Assembly (NCBI GenBank): GCA_965153455.1
Contig: OZ234496.1
Coordinates: forward strand, 18,778,304 to 18,842,303
Direction of reading: 5' to 3'
Source of the DNA: Sphagnum compactum
Taxonomy: Eukaryota > Bryophyta > Sphagnopsida > Sphagnales
DNA: 64,000 nt
The notes beneath the pieces are model-generated. The model did not search any database. It had not been told where the DNA came from and worked only from the letters and a program-made list of their open reading frames with translations. The first letter of the stretch is position 1, and each line of letters opens with the position of its first letter. Below are positions 1 to 9,896 of this stretch, piece after piece. The position numbers and the translations under genes were made by a program.

Positions 1-238
1 ACCCAATATGTAGTTTGGGTGTGCCTTTGAATGAAGACCAAGGCCTAGATGCAATACCTACATGCAAGTTCATACTGAAATAATCCATAGGTGATTGAAG
101 CGTACCTTATGTGAAGACCCTAAACCCTAAATGCAATACCCGCATGTAATGTCATTTCAAAATATTTAATAAGTGCTTTGGGTACCCAAAATATATATTT
201 TTATATACCTAAATTAATTATTGTTCTGAATTAATTTT
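1..238. other. AT-rich flank with two reverse-oriented copies of the 51-bp repeat core
   Basis: No gene is visible. The stretch holds the words gcaatacctacatgcaag (51-68) and gcaatacccgcat (133-145). These are the reverse complement of the core atgcgggtattgc that repeats in the adjacent array, so a few array units lie inverted just outside it. Confidence 0.6.
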
Positions 239-712
239 ATGACAAAATGTGAGTTTTGCAATGAATGTAAAAAACTAGCAACTATTATGCGACCTATATG
301 CGGGTATTACAAAAGATGTAAAAACCCAGTGGCTATTATGGAACCTATATGCGGGTATTGCAATGAATGCAAAAAACCAACGACTACTATGGGACTTATA
401 TGTGGGTATTGCAACGAATGTAAAATGATAGGGTCTACTATCAGGCCCATATGCGGGTATTGCCATGAATGAAAAATGCCAACGAATATTATGGGACCCA
501 TATGTGGGTATTGCAACGAATGTAGAATGCCAACGACTATTTGTGGCCCATATGCGGGTATTGCAACGAATGCAAAATGTCAACGACTGTTATGGGACTT
601 ATATGCGGGTATTGCAATGAATGTAAAATGCCAATGGTTATTATGGAACTTATATGCGGGTATTGCAATGAATGCAAAATGCATGCAACTATTGTAGGTT
701 TTGTATGCAAGT
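239..712 (+). repeat. 51-bp minisatellite array, about nine units
   Basis: The core cgggtatt recurs at 301, 352, 403, 454, 505, 555, 606 and 657, a period of 51 bp with one 50-bp step near 541. Because 51 is 17 codons, the forward strand reads as a repeating 17-residue unit of the form ICGYCNECKMPTTIMGP. One unit has a TGA in place of a Cys codon (about 470) and the 50-bp step shifts the frame. Two forward and two reverse frames are also open, so openness is a by-product of the period. I take it for a minisatellite. Decayed units continue to about 810. Confidence 0.85.
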
Positions 713-930
713 ATTACATATTTGAAAATGGCCTTATGGAATTTATAATAGAAAATGATGTAGGTATTATATGTTTAAAATGTGTGTATTATTTTAAAAG
801 TCTTCAGGTGATGTGAGTCCTATTATATTAGATGTAAGTATTGCACAATGTTCATTTTGATCTTTGTAGACCCTACACAAATTGATGTTACCTATTCATA
901 TGTGCGTATTTAAGGTTTGATTCTTACATT

Positions 931-2515
931 TCAAGTACTAAGAAAATTATGACAAAGAACACATATATGATTAACCATATACCCATCAAACAAGTGTGAG
1001 TAGAAGATACTATTTGTAGCTTTTGCTTCATGACGAGCTGTGTAAAAATGGCGGTGTTGCATTTCAACGTGAATTGCATTTGCAACAAATCTTCCTTTGT
1101 GTTGTCCTGAACCCTATAAGCACCCAAAAACCACCAAATTAAACCCTAACACACCTTGGATGAAATACAATAAAAAAATAATAAACATTGATTATTATTG
1201 TTTTTTACCTTCCATGAATCATTCTAGATTCATGAAAATCCAAAACATCGGCCAATTATTTTGTCCAACTTGTTTTACTAAACTCTCGATCCCAATTTTT
1301 GACATCCCATGTCATCTTCAATTGTCGTGCATATACACAAGGGGTGAATCAAATCATCCCTTGTAAATGTTCATCCTTCTCCATCCGTGATGTTGCATCT
1401 CGAGGCACACTACCCATGCCCAAGGCATTGATGCCCAACACCTTCAACAATTGCTTTGAAGCTAATTTGACCAAAGCTGGTTTTGGGAATGGTGGACATT
1501 GTTTTGCAACAACTACCAGGTTATTCGACTCGTGCTGTGTTTTGGCACGAATGCGACTAGCAACCTTTTGATTATTCCGCCTTTGCACGGCCATGGCATT
1601 TCCCAAGATGCGAGCATTCATTTTAGCATGGTCTTGCGGTCGAGGACCTCCTGTAGAAGTTGAAGGCCTCCCAGCTTTGGCCTTTTTTGCCACCAAGCCA
1701 TGCACCTCCTTCAAATTGGTCAACAACCATTTGGCACAATATGCGACAATGCAAGTGCCAACTTTACACTTCCATTTCGACTCAACCTTCGTCCATTCTT
1801 TGTCCTTCCAAGCCAAATTAGGTGGACAAGGGGGTGCCAGTGGCTGAGAAGCCTGGTTAGTTTCAAATTCCAAACCTAACCAAAAAATGAAAATTAAAAA
1901 AATAGAATGCAGGCATTATAAAACATAAAATCACACAATCACATACTACTCTTGTAAACATTAACTGTTTTTAGGTATTGTAGTAAAAAAATTTGATTAA
2001 AAAAAATCCCGCACATTCCAATAAATGATGGAAGGTGCGGATGCAATTAAACTTCATAGAACTTGTACAATTTCTTTAATCTATATTTTATCTAATGTCC
2101 ATAAATTCTAGAACAATCTATATTACAAATTATCATCCTTGTGTTTCAATTATGATAGAGCACCATTTTGCTCACCAATTGGTTCATGTGATGCAACAAC
2201 ATTTTGGTCACCAATTACTTCATCTGATGTAGCAACATTTTGCTGAGCAATTGCCGCAACTGGTGCAACAACATTTTGTTCAACAATTGCCACATCTTAT
2301 GCAACAACATTTTGCTCAGCAATTGCCGCATCTGATGCAACAACATTTTGCTCAACAATTGTTGCATCTGATGCAACAACATTTGCCTCGGCAATTGCCT
2401 CCTATGCTGAAGCAACATTTGGTTTAGCAATTCCTTCATCTGACGCAGCAACATTTTGCTTATGGATTTCTAACACACCACCAGCACTTTTCTTCAATCC
2501 CCTTCCTCTAGCCAT
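931..2515 (-). pseudogene. three-exon gene with a C2H2-like zinc finger, four in-frame stops
   Basis: Gene model seen in the sequence: exon 1 at 2515-2176 starts at ATG (MARGRGLKKSAGGV), exon 2 at 1875-1209, exon 3 at 1113-931. Introns begin GT and end AG (donor GTGAGC, acceptor TTGGTTAG), and the exon 1/exon 2 join restores the frame exactly (G+GT then TTG GAA). Exon 1 encodes a 12-residue repeat like EQNVVASDAAIA. Exon 2 has C-x4-C-x12 followed by x4-H: the spacing of a C2H2 finger with its first His missing (CIVAYCAKWLLTNLKEVHG). Exon 3 gives 60 residues with HxxxH and CVLCH motifs, but phase 2 of exon 2 does not fit it, so an indel or another splice site is needed. Stops: 2404-2402, 2299-2297, 1351-1349, 1258-1256. 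Function is unknown; a repeat-borne or domesticated transposon gene is possible. Confidence 0.6.
2160..2465 (-). repeat. 36-bp tandem repeat inside exon 1 of the finger pseudogene
   Basis: The word acattttg recurs every 36 bp (2199, 2235, 2271 and onward). On the minus strand in the frame of the 2515 ATG it encodes a 12-residue acidic repeat; another frame gives a long Leu/Gln/Met-rich ORF that I regard as a shadow. Two of the gene's four stops fall in this array. Confidence 0.75.
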
Positions 2516-2619
2516 TCCACCTTCAACCCTAAACAAACAAGACCATTTCATTGTTAGTTGTCAATTTTAACAAACTAAACCATCAACACCAACAAAAAAA
2601 CTAAAATCAAAACGGCCAC

Positions 2620-3375
2620 CATAGAGGAAGGGGACGACATTGCTGCTGTCACCTTCTTCGCAACAAAACCACCAAAAAAAGGTGGAGGTCGCCATTTCCC
2701 TTCAGCAAAGCCATGGAAGAAGGTGACGGAAGCTGTCATCATCTTTTTCTTCAATACAAAATTGCTGTTGTCGCCTTCTGCGCTACAAGAAAAAAGAAGA
2801 AGAAGAAGGCGATGGCAGCATTGCTGCCTTCACCTTCTGCGTTGGAGCAAAACGAAAAGAAGGCGACAAAAAGTAGGGTTGTTGTCGTCACCTACTTCGC
2901 TACGTTGCAAGAAAGAAGAAGAAGAAGAAGGCGATGGCAACAACGCTGTCGTTGTTTTCTTTGCTGCGCTGCAACAAAACAAAAAGAAGAAGGCGATGGT
3001 AGCAACGCTGCGTTCGAGCAAAACGAAAAGAAGGCGATGGTAGCGTTTGCCGTCGCCTTTTGTGTTGCAAGAAAAAAGAAGAAGAAGAAGGCGACAGCAA
3101 CATTCACCTTCTTCGCTACACTACAAGAAAGAAGAAGAAGGCAATGACAGTGTTGTTGTCGTCGCCTTTTTCATTGCGCTACAGCAAAATAAAAAGAAGA
3201 AGGCGACGGCAGCAACATTATCGTCGCTTTCTTCACTACGTTGGAGCAAAACAAAAAGAACGCGACGACAACGTTGTTGCTGTCGCCTTCTGTGCTATAA
3301 GAAAAAAAAAAAAAGAAGGCGACAACAGCTTTGTTGCTATCGCCTTCTTTGCTGTGTTGCAACAAAACAAACAAG
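2620..3375. repeat. array of imperfect palindromes built from GAAGAAGGCGAC and its complement
   Basis: The stretch alternates aagaaggcgac with its reverse complement tcgccttctt, separated by short gcagcaacgttgctg-like centres, so successive units could fold as hairpins (for example around 3263-3290). GAA/TTC-type trinucleotides dominate. Long ORFs in several frames on both strands encode Lys/Arg- or Phe/Ser-rich low-complexity chains and are not genes. It lies upstream of the finger pseudogene. Confidence 0.7.
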
Positions 3376-3700
3376 GAAGGAAGGGAAGGGAGCTCACTTG
3401 AAGCTCCTGCTCTGGGTCCCGCATGGGTCCCGCTTGAGGTGCTCTAGCTCCAACAAGCGCTCCAACAAACCCAGCTCCAACAAACCCAGCTCTAGCTCTA
3501 GCCTCCAGCTCCAGCTCCAGCCTCCTCTCCCACTCCCGCTCGACGGCTTTCGAGCTCTAGCGATGGAGTGAGAAGTAGGAGGTGGTACGTAGGAGGGGTA
3601 GGTAGGTGGGAGGTAGGAGGGGGGAGACGTAAATAGGAGGCGGGAGGTAGGTAGGTAGGAGGGGAAAATTTTGGGGCAAAGAAAAATAGAAAAAAATAAT
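3376..3700. repeat. CTCCAGCTC-rich then GGAGGTAGG-rich low-complexity DNA
   Basis: From 3440 to 3560 the sequence repeats ctccaacaaa/cccagctc words. From 3575 to 3665 it repeats ggaggtagg/taggtggg. Strong purine/pyrimidine strand bias, no gene seen. Confidence 0.7.
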
Positions 3701-4790
3701 ACCTGCGGGCAGGGAGGATGGGTTTTTGGTTCATCCCCAAAACGGCTTCAAGGGGCTCATCTTCAACTCGTGCATTGGTGGCTGCTTGTTCACTCCAGCC
3801 GGCTCAGCTAAGGTTAAATCCATTCCGAGACAAAGATGTTATGTACAGGGCCTACCAACAGATAGTATGTATCTAAATTGGTAGAGTATGTTTTTGGTTC
3901 TGGACATTGGTGGTCGCTGTGTTCTCTTGTCATGACATGTCTTAACATTTATGGCACGAAATGGGTCTGGCAACCAGCGCACACAAATTTTGGGGGTATG
4001 TTGTTGAGGCATCATGGTCAGATCGCCAGAGATATGGCCTCTTCCTCGGCCAAACTCACCAATACTGTAACAATGTCAGAAATATATATTGACGGCTACT
4101 GGCCTGCGGGCATGTGTATTTAGCCGCCAGATGATGATGCACACAGTCATCACCATACGCACATGTCATAATCCTCAAGAACACACCGGTGGTGATCCTA
4201 TGTTTCCGGTGAATTAGTTTGGGACCAAGCTTGGTTCCTATGTGTCTTTTGATGGGCAATATTTTGTCTATCACTCTGTGGATGACTTAAAATTGACGAC
4301 AACTGGAAAAAAACGGAATTCGAAGACTTTGAATTAAAAGATTAGAGATTGAACTTGAAGACTTTATCAAACAAAATACAAGCACATGTTGCAAAGGGCA
4401 ACACCTCCTCCTGATTTGCAACTTCGCCAACTCCTCTTTGAATCTTTCATATGCTACACATTCTTTTAAAATGTCAAACACATAACCACTGACTTTTTTG
4501 GTGGCAAATTTTCGCCATTTTGTGAGAAATATTTGTAAAATTGTAGAATTATTTTTAATCAGTAAAATCACCAAAAATCATGACAAGCACCTACAATATG
4601 AAAGGGTGCTCAAGACTTCTTACTTTCATATTCTGAATATGCCAAATTTGACTAAATATACTTATGATCAGCACTTGAGCAACATCACAAAATGGAGAGA
4701 AAAGCACGACATTTAATCAACATAATTAAAAATAATGATAAAATAAAATTTTACAATTCAAGTGAATAGGAAAATAATATAGATAATGAT
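3701..4790. other. no gene recognised
   Basis: Unique-looking DNA with only short ORFs (for example 3878-4123, +) that match nothing I know. AT content rises after 4500. Confidence 0.5.
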
Positions 4791-4794
4791 CATC

Positions 4795-4947
4795 GCACGT
4801 TCAACCCTGTACCTTCCCAAGTCAATCCTGTATGAAGGTCAATACGTGTGCAACACAGTACCCACTTCCCCGCACTCAACCGTGTACCTTCCCCAGTCAA
4901 TCCTGTCCGACACGGTACCCACTTGCCCGCATTCAACCCTGTACCGA
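4795..4947 (+). repeat. short direct repeats upstream of dirigent gene A
   Basis: Three related units start at about 4795, 4871 and 4928, sharing ttcaaccctgtacc and, in the first two, agtcaatcctg. They lie about 60-215 bp before the putative TATA box and could be promoter elements or a local duplication. Confidence 0.6.
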
Positions 4948-5009
4948 ATTTAAATAGCTAGTAATTTTTATTCAATAGACTCCAGTACAAATCCCTACTT
5001 GCACTTAGC

Positions 5010-5016
5010 TATATAT
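5010..5016 (+). promoter_or_regulatory. putative TATA box of dirigent gene A
   Basis: TATATAT sits about 320 bp before the ATG at 5332, implying a leader of roughly 290 nt. A possible acceptor (tttattgtttcag, ending about 5303) suggests the leader may contain an intron. No transcript data available. Confidence 0.4.
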
Positions 5017-5331
5017 CTCCTGGCTGTAATCATTAAGTTTCAAGCGCTCTCCTCTCCTCGTCAGCGTCTCCTGTCTGGCTTTTCTTCTCCTCTTTTGAGC
5101 TCCTTCGGGTCCCTTCCACAGCTCTGCAGTAGTTCTACAACTCCTCAGCTTGCTCTGAAGCTCTTTCTTCGCTAGTATTGGTTCATACTCCCGTCAATAG
5201 ACTTTCCAGTACGAGTTCAGCCTTCATTCAAGTGTTTATAAGCTAATTCATTGAGCTGCCGACAGGTCCTCCTGCACACTGCAGAGGAATTTTATTGTTT
5301 CAGGTTTAAAAACTTAAGAGTGGTTGCTGAC

Positions 5332-5877
5332 ATGGTGATAGCGAAGGGAGGGAGTTTGGTGGCCAGTGCAGCAGTAGCTGCAATTCTGCTGATCGTGTGT
5401 ATCAGCAGTACGCCGGGAGTGAGTGCATCAACCGTGACATTCTTTGTGCATGACTCCATCTTGGTCGAAAATGCCACTGCCACACTGGTAGCCGGACCCG
5501 GAGGCGACTTGACCAAGCTGCAGAAGGGTGTGATCATTGTGACAGACACCGTCATCACCGAAACTGCCGACCCGAACTCCACTCAGTTAGGGAAGTTTGA
5601 GGGACTGTACATCCTCGATGGAGGGGTCAAATATCGCATTGAAGCCACTGTCATCATCGACTTTCCTTTGGATTTGGTTGAAAGCACTTACGAGATCTTG
5701 GGACAACGCACATCGTTCAACTCAACAGACGACAGGACACTTGCAGTTGTTGCAGGCACCGGCTTCTTCCAGGGCCAAACAGGATTTGCCTCCGTCCAGA
5801 CGGTAAACCAAACGCTGTATGGCACCAGCGGTGCACAGAGAAACATACAGCAGTGGATACTGGCTGTGGGCAAGTAG
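5332..5877 (+). CDS. dirigent-family protein A (intronless)
   Basis: 181 residues from the ATG at 5332; an upstream TTG-started extension lacks merit because a signal peptide follows this ATG (hydrophobic run about residues 8-27, AAVAAILLIVCISS). The mature part matches the dirigent fold: GPGGDLTKLQKGVIIV, then ADPNSTQLGKFEGLY, a beta strand region YRIEATVIIDF, the block ILGQRTSFNSTDDRTLAV, AGTGFFQGQTGFA and the C-terminus WILAVGK. Dirigent proteins are secreted and steer radical coupling of phenylpropanoids (lignan and related products) in the apoplast; the actual substrate here is unknown. Compared with genes B and C it lacks the intron at the TYE/ILGQ junction and has a different C-terminal third, so it belongs to another branch. 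About the usual length for the family. Potential N-glycosylation sites include NATA, NSTQ and NSTD. Confidence 0.9.
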   Translation: MVIAKGGSLVASAAVAAILLIVCISSTPGVSASTVTFFVHDSILVENATATLVAGPGGDLTKLQKGVIIVTDTVITETADPNSTQLGKFEGLYILDGGVKYRIEATVIIDFPLDLVESTYEILGQRTSFNSTDDRTLAVVAGTGFFQGQTGFASVQTVNQTLYGTSGAQRNIQQWILAVGK

Positions 5878-6047
5878 AAATTTCTGTGCAGTACAGTACT
5901 AATACTGTGTCCAAGAGTACTTACGACAAGAAATGTTGTAAGCCTCTCCTGTCTAGACTCTTGCGTGCGTCTAGTACTCCCTCTTTTGGCAGCAGCAGCT
6001 GAGATGATCTTTAAGTCTCGCTCAACACTAGTCGACATATCCAGAAC

Positions 6048-6190
6048 ACAGGATTCATGTCACATATATTTGTAGAAGAACTGTACTGGGGAGTGAATTA
6101 CTTTCCAAGATATCTCAAGTTCATGGTTTTTTGGGTGATGAGCACATTTAATAAAGAGGTTATCTGAAATTGATCTGATTGAGTAAGTAT
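6048..6190 (+). terminator. 3' UTR end of dirigent gene A with poly(A) signal
   Basis: AATAAA at 6150-6155, about 275 bp after the stop codon, is the best candidate poly(A) signal. The surrounding 140 bp is duplicated at about 6580-6710. Confidence 0.5.
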
Positions 6191-6579
6191 GTGAATATAT
6201 ATCTATGTTTGCTGTTTTCTTGTTTCTTTTTTTTCAGTTTTGTGATGCAATTCAACTTTGAAAAAAGGGGTTTTTCTTTTCAGTTTTGTGAGGTGAGTGG
6301 AGTCGTGATCATCTCACAAGAGGACTTACGCAAATTTGGCTGAATCTGAGAGAGGAAGTAGAATTTTATGGAACCCTGTAATATATGTTGACAGAAATAC
6401 TAGAACTGATAGTCTAAATCTGGGGATTTCAAATTTTTTTCAATAAAGTGTGGGTGGGGACTAACTTGTTTTTAAATTACCTCCAGAGGAGTAAAATAAA
6501 TACATTAGTTGGACCGAGTTCACGTCATTTTTGTAAAAATGTAAGGGTCTTCCCCTTGATCGACATCACAAACTTTTGA

Positions 6580-6718
6580 TGGCAATATAGTTGTACAAGC
6601 ACTGTGCTGGCCCGTTGGGAGTGATTTATGCACAGTATCTCTGATGGTTCGGTGATCGGCAGATTTTAATAAAGACATCTGAAATTGATGAGGTAGCTAG
6701 AAGTGTCTTATTAAAATC
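6580..6718 (+). repeat. second copy of the dirigent A 3' UTR segment, with a hairpin
   Basis: The order of words gtac-aagcactgt-ctgg, gggagtgattta, a run ending ttaataaaga, then atctgaaattgat parallels 6070-6175. An inverted repeat (agattttaataaagaca against tgtcttattaaaatct) at about 6660-6720 follows. It may be the relic of a lost neighbouring dirigent copy. Confidence 0.55.
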
Positions 6719-8297
6719 TGCTGATCAAATAACCATGAGATAAAATACTCTGTATTTTATGAATACAGCGAAATTCTGGACTATTTCTATCATGGTTCAA
6801 CAAATCGGAACTTTCTTAGAAATCTAATAATGTGACAGATTATTGCTGGCTGCTGTAAGTAGCCAGACTATAAACTGAGGGTTTTTGGGCAGGTTCTAGG
6901 AAGAGATTGTCATTTAGTGCTAAATGTTTCTTGGCATGCTTGTTGGTAATGCTACCAAAAAAAATGGAAAAAAGAACATTGCATAGTAACACTCTGGAGA
7001 GTTTTGTTCTTGAATTTTGTTATCTTGCTCAAGTGGCAATAATCTTACAAGTATGTGTAGGTAAATTTGGCGATATTTAAAATATGAAATTATAATATCT
7101 GAAGCATCCCATCATATAGTAGGAAATTGTGACAGTTTTAGACAATTTTTCCTTTTCATGAAAATATTTTTTGATAAACACCAAAAACTTGCCACAAAGG
7201 AAATCACTGGTACACTCCATGATCAGCCAATAATGCATTTTTAAATTTATGCCAGTCAGAATATGTACCTATTTAATGTATATTCAAGGACACACTTGAA
7301 AGATGATGGAACTTGAACATATTTACTACGCAAATGCAGATAGAAATGCTTTTTCTGTTTGAGCTTCAGTATTATTAGTAAGGGTCGATCAAACTATGTG
7401 TAAGTTGTAAGTGAATTGAAGTTGTTTGATTTTTTAAAAGGTTTATGCCATCCAAAGGCCAAAATATGGGGCTTTTCCAAGGGGAAACTGTAATTATTAT
7501 GATAGAAATATATGCTGGATGGTTCATGCTGGAAAATTCCTGACTTTTTACGACTAGTTCACAGTATGAGAAGTTTTCTTTAAAAATTTGGATCAGTTTC
7601 AATCTTCTTCGGAGTTCAAGAAATTGGGAGAACGAATTTTTTAGCAAGCTATGGAGGCTCTGTGGTCAATTGTGGAATCCAATCTATTTTGCAAGAGTCC
7701 ACAAAGTTGGGCTCCACAAGCTCAATCTTATATTACTGGGCACAACTCTCTCACGTTTCATGTTCATTCAGCCACACTGTGTAACACATTTCCAACTGCT
7801 ACAAATGCCTAGTGTCCAAGAACATAATTGTCTTGTTGAAGAAGCCGCTAATCATGATGTAATGCTGCGGATGAGTCACTGATCAGTGCAGCTCTATGTC
7901 CGAAAAGAGTGAAAGGGTTGGAAGCAAGATGAAGAGCTATAGTGGAGTGCAGAGCTGTAGAGTTTCACCCATCAAAAAGAGACTCAGACGAGAGGAGAGT
8001 GAGAGGAGCCTGCGAGAAGGCGAGTGAGCTAATGCTTGAACGTTGATTAAGACAGCCAGAGATTTATAAGTGTTGCAAGTTGCGAACGAGAGTTGTAGAA
8101 CGGGAACACGTGTTCTTTTTCCCACTAGCTTGCTAAGCATGGAGTCAGGGCGATATCTCAACGCGTCAATGAGCTTGCTTATTGTTGTGGCAATCAAAAC
8201 AAAAACACGCTGCTTCCTGGGGGGGGGAGGACAACGGTGGGTGCAGGACGTGGGCCCAATACCTGGATATGGTTCCATTACCGACTTGAAGACCCAG
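6719..8297. other. no gene recognised
   Basis: Moderately AT-rich DNA. Short ORFs at 7375-7647 (-), 7670-7882 (+) and 7937-8386 (-) show no family motif. Nothing else recognised. Confidence 0.5.
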
Positions 8298-8305
8298 GTC
8301 AAAAC

Positions 8306-9299
8306 CAGTGTTGGGCGGCTCTTTAGTTTTGTGAAGAACCTCCGGTTCCGGTTCTTAAAAAGCATTGAGAATGGTTCCAGATTCACACAACCATGGAACC
8401 TTGAATCCAGTTCTGGCTCCAGTTCTTTAAAAAAGAAATTCGGGTTCTGGTCTGAAAATCACACTAGTTCCAGTTTGCTTTTGGGCCACCTGGACCAGAA
8501 CCAGTGGTTAAGTGCCAGTTAAGCTCTGGTAATTAGCCCTTGGTTCTAGTCTTTTTCTTTTAAAAAATTCTGGTTTCAGTTCTGAACATAAATGTAACCA
8601 CTGGTTTGTTCCTATTCTTCTCCAGCTGTGGTTCCAGTTCCAAACTGGATTTTGAAAATTGGAGCCTGTTCAGGTTCAATTTTTACCAGTCAGAAATAGA
8701 GTCAATGGCTTTAACCAACAAAATAGGGTACTCAATCGACATTGGTTAAAACCAATGTTTGGTGATTTTTTGTACCTTTATTACGAGTTCGAAAATATAA
8801 ATTAGAACTATCTTGGTTCCACACATAGATGGAAATGGAATCTGGGTCTGGTTCTTGAAAAAATTTAATTCTAGTTCTTGTTCAGAAACTCACACCTAGT
8901 TTCAATTTAATTCTTACTACTCAAGACAGGAACCAATGGTCAAATATTAGTCAAATGTTTAACCCCTCTTCTAGTCACTTCTTTTCAAAAATCTTAGTTC
9001 AGGTTATGCTTTCACACAAAGAACCCAATTTGAAGTTTAGTTCATCAAGAGGGAAAAATTAGGTTTTGGTCACTATTTTGGTTTCAAAAATCAGACCTGG
9101 AACCAGAACTAGCTTACATGTACTGAACATGGAACCAAACCTAATCACAAATTGGACTACGTTCCAATTTTGTTAAGAAAAGCCGGGAATCAGAGGCTTT
9201 AAAAATCCAAAGAACTAATCTCACTATTGGACAAAAAGATCTCAAAAACTTTTAGAACCTGGATTGAGGTTTCCTTTTAAAATCAAGGACCGAACATAG
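8306..9299 (+). mobile_element. hAT-like non-autonomous element with 8-bp target-site duplication
   Basis: The left end is CAGTGTTGGGCGGCTC, fitting the hAT terminal rule YARNG. The right end read inward is CTATGTTCGGTCC, a degenerate partner. The flanks 8298-8305 and 9300-9307 are both gtcaaaac, an exact 8-bp duplication as hAT elements make. The interior has many ggttcc/ggttct words (subterminal-repeat style) and no transposase. The head is shared with the copy at 19950. Confidence 0.6.
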
Positions 9300-9307
9300 G
9301 TCAAAAC

Positions 9308-9896
9308 CATGCATATTTGCCATTTTAAGTAGGTCTGTACATCACGAACGGGTTTAGGACCGAAACCATGTACGATTACTACATAGCTATGAAATCTATG
9401 TTTTTTATTGCAAAATTATTCTCTCACCTTTCTATTGGCTATGCAAGTCTCACCATTCTCCTACTATGAATTAAACACAAATAACACTAAAACCATTCAA
9501 AACCAAAAGCCTTTCAAAATTAAAACTTCAATTCTCACAAACTTTGCATTCATACCATAACTTTGTATAAATGAAGGTGTTTCCCAAGGTCACAAACACC
9601 TTCTTAAATACTAATCAAAAGGAAACAAGTCAAAAAACTTCCTAAAGCTTATCAACCACAAGGTTCCCCAAATAATCAAAAGGAAACAAAATCACATGGT
9701 TCCGCATGTGATTCCACAATTAATCACAAGGAACAATATCACATGGTGCACATGACATAAGTCAATGCACCATGACCAAATTATGGAATCCTACCACCCA
9801 ACTTACCCCTTTAAACAATTACCTAAGTAATTGTATAATCAAGTTACACATCAAGTTACATCACTTCCAAACTCATTATGGATTCCGTCCGCGGAA
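9308..9896. other. AT-rich stretch downstream of the gypsy element
   Basis: Lies where the 3' untranslated part and 3' LTR of the minus-strand gypsy element would be expected, but I could not find a matching LTR near 14 kb. It contains a 9-bp stem (catggtgca at 9742, tgcaccatg at 9765) and runs of aaccaaa/aaggaaac words. Confidence 0.4.

Noticed and set aside
239-816. Cys-rich repeat protein encoded by the 51-bp array
   Set aside because: Open in at least four frames because the period is 17 codons; the favoured frame has a stop and a 1-bp slip, and no start context or splice sites were seen.
2215-2454. Leu/Gln/Met-rich minus ORF
   Set aside because: Out of frame with the ATG at 2515; the acidic repeat in that ATG's frame is the better reading.
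2713-3571. Several long Lys/Arg-rich or Phe/Ser-rich ORFs on both strands
   Set aside because: All are readings of the trinucleotide palindrome array; composition is that of the repeat.
5251-5331. N-terminal extension of dirigent A
   Set aside because: It would start at TTG; the ATG at 5332 directly precedes a signal peptide.
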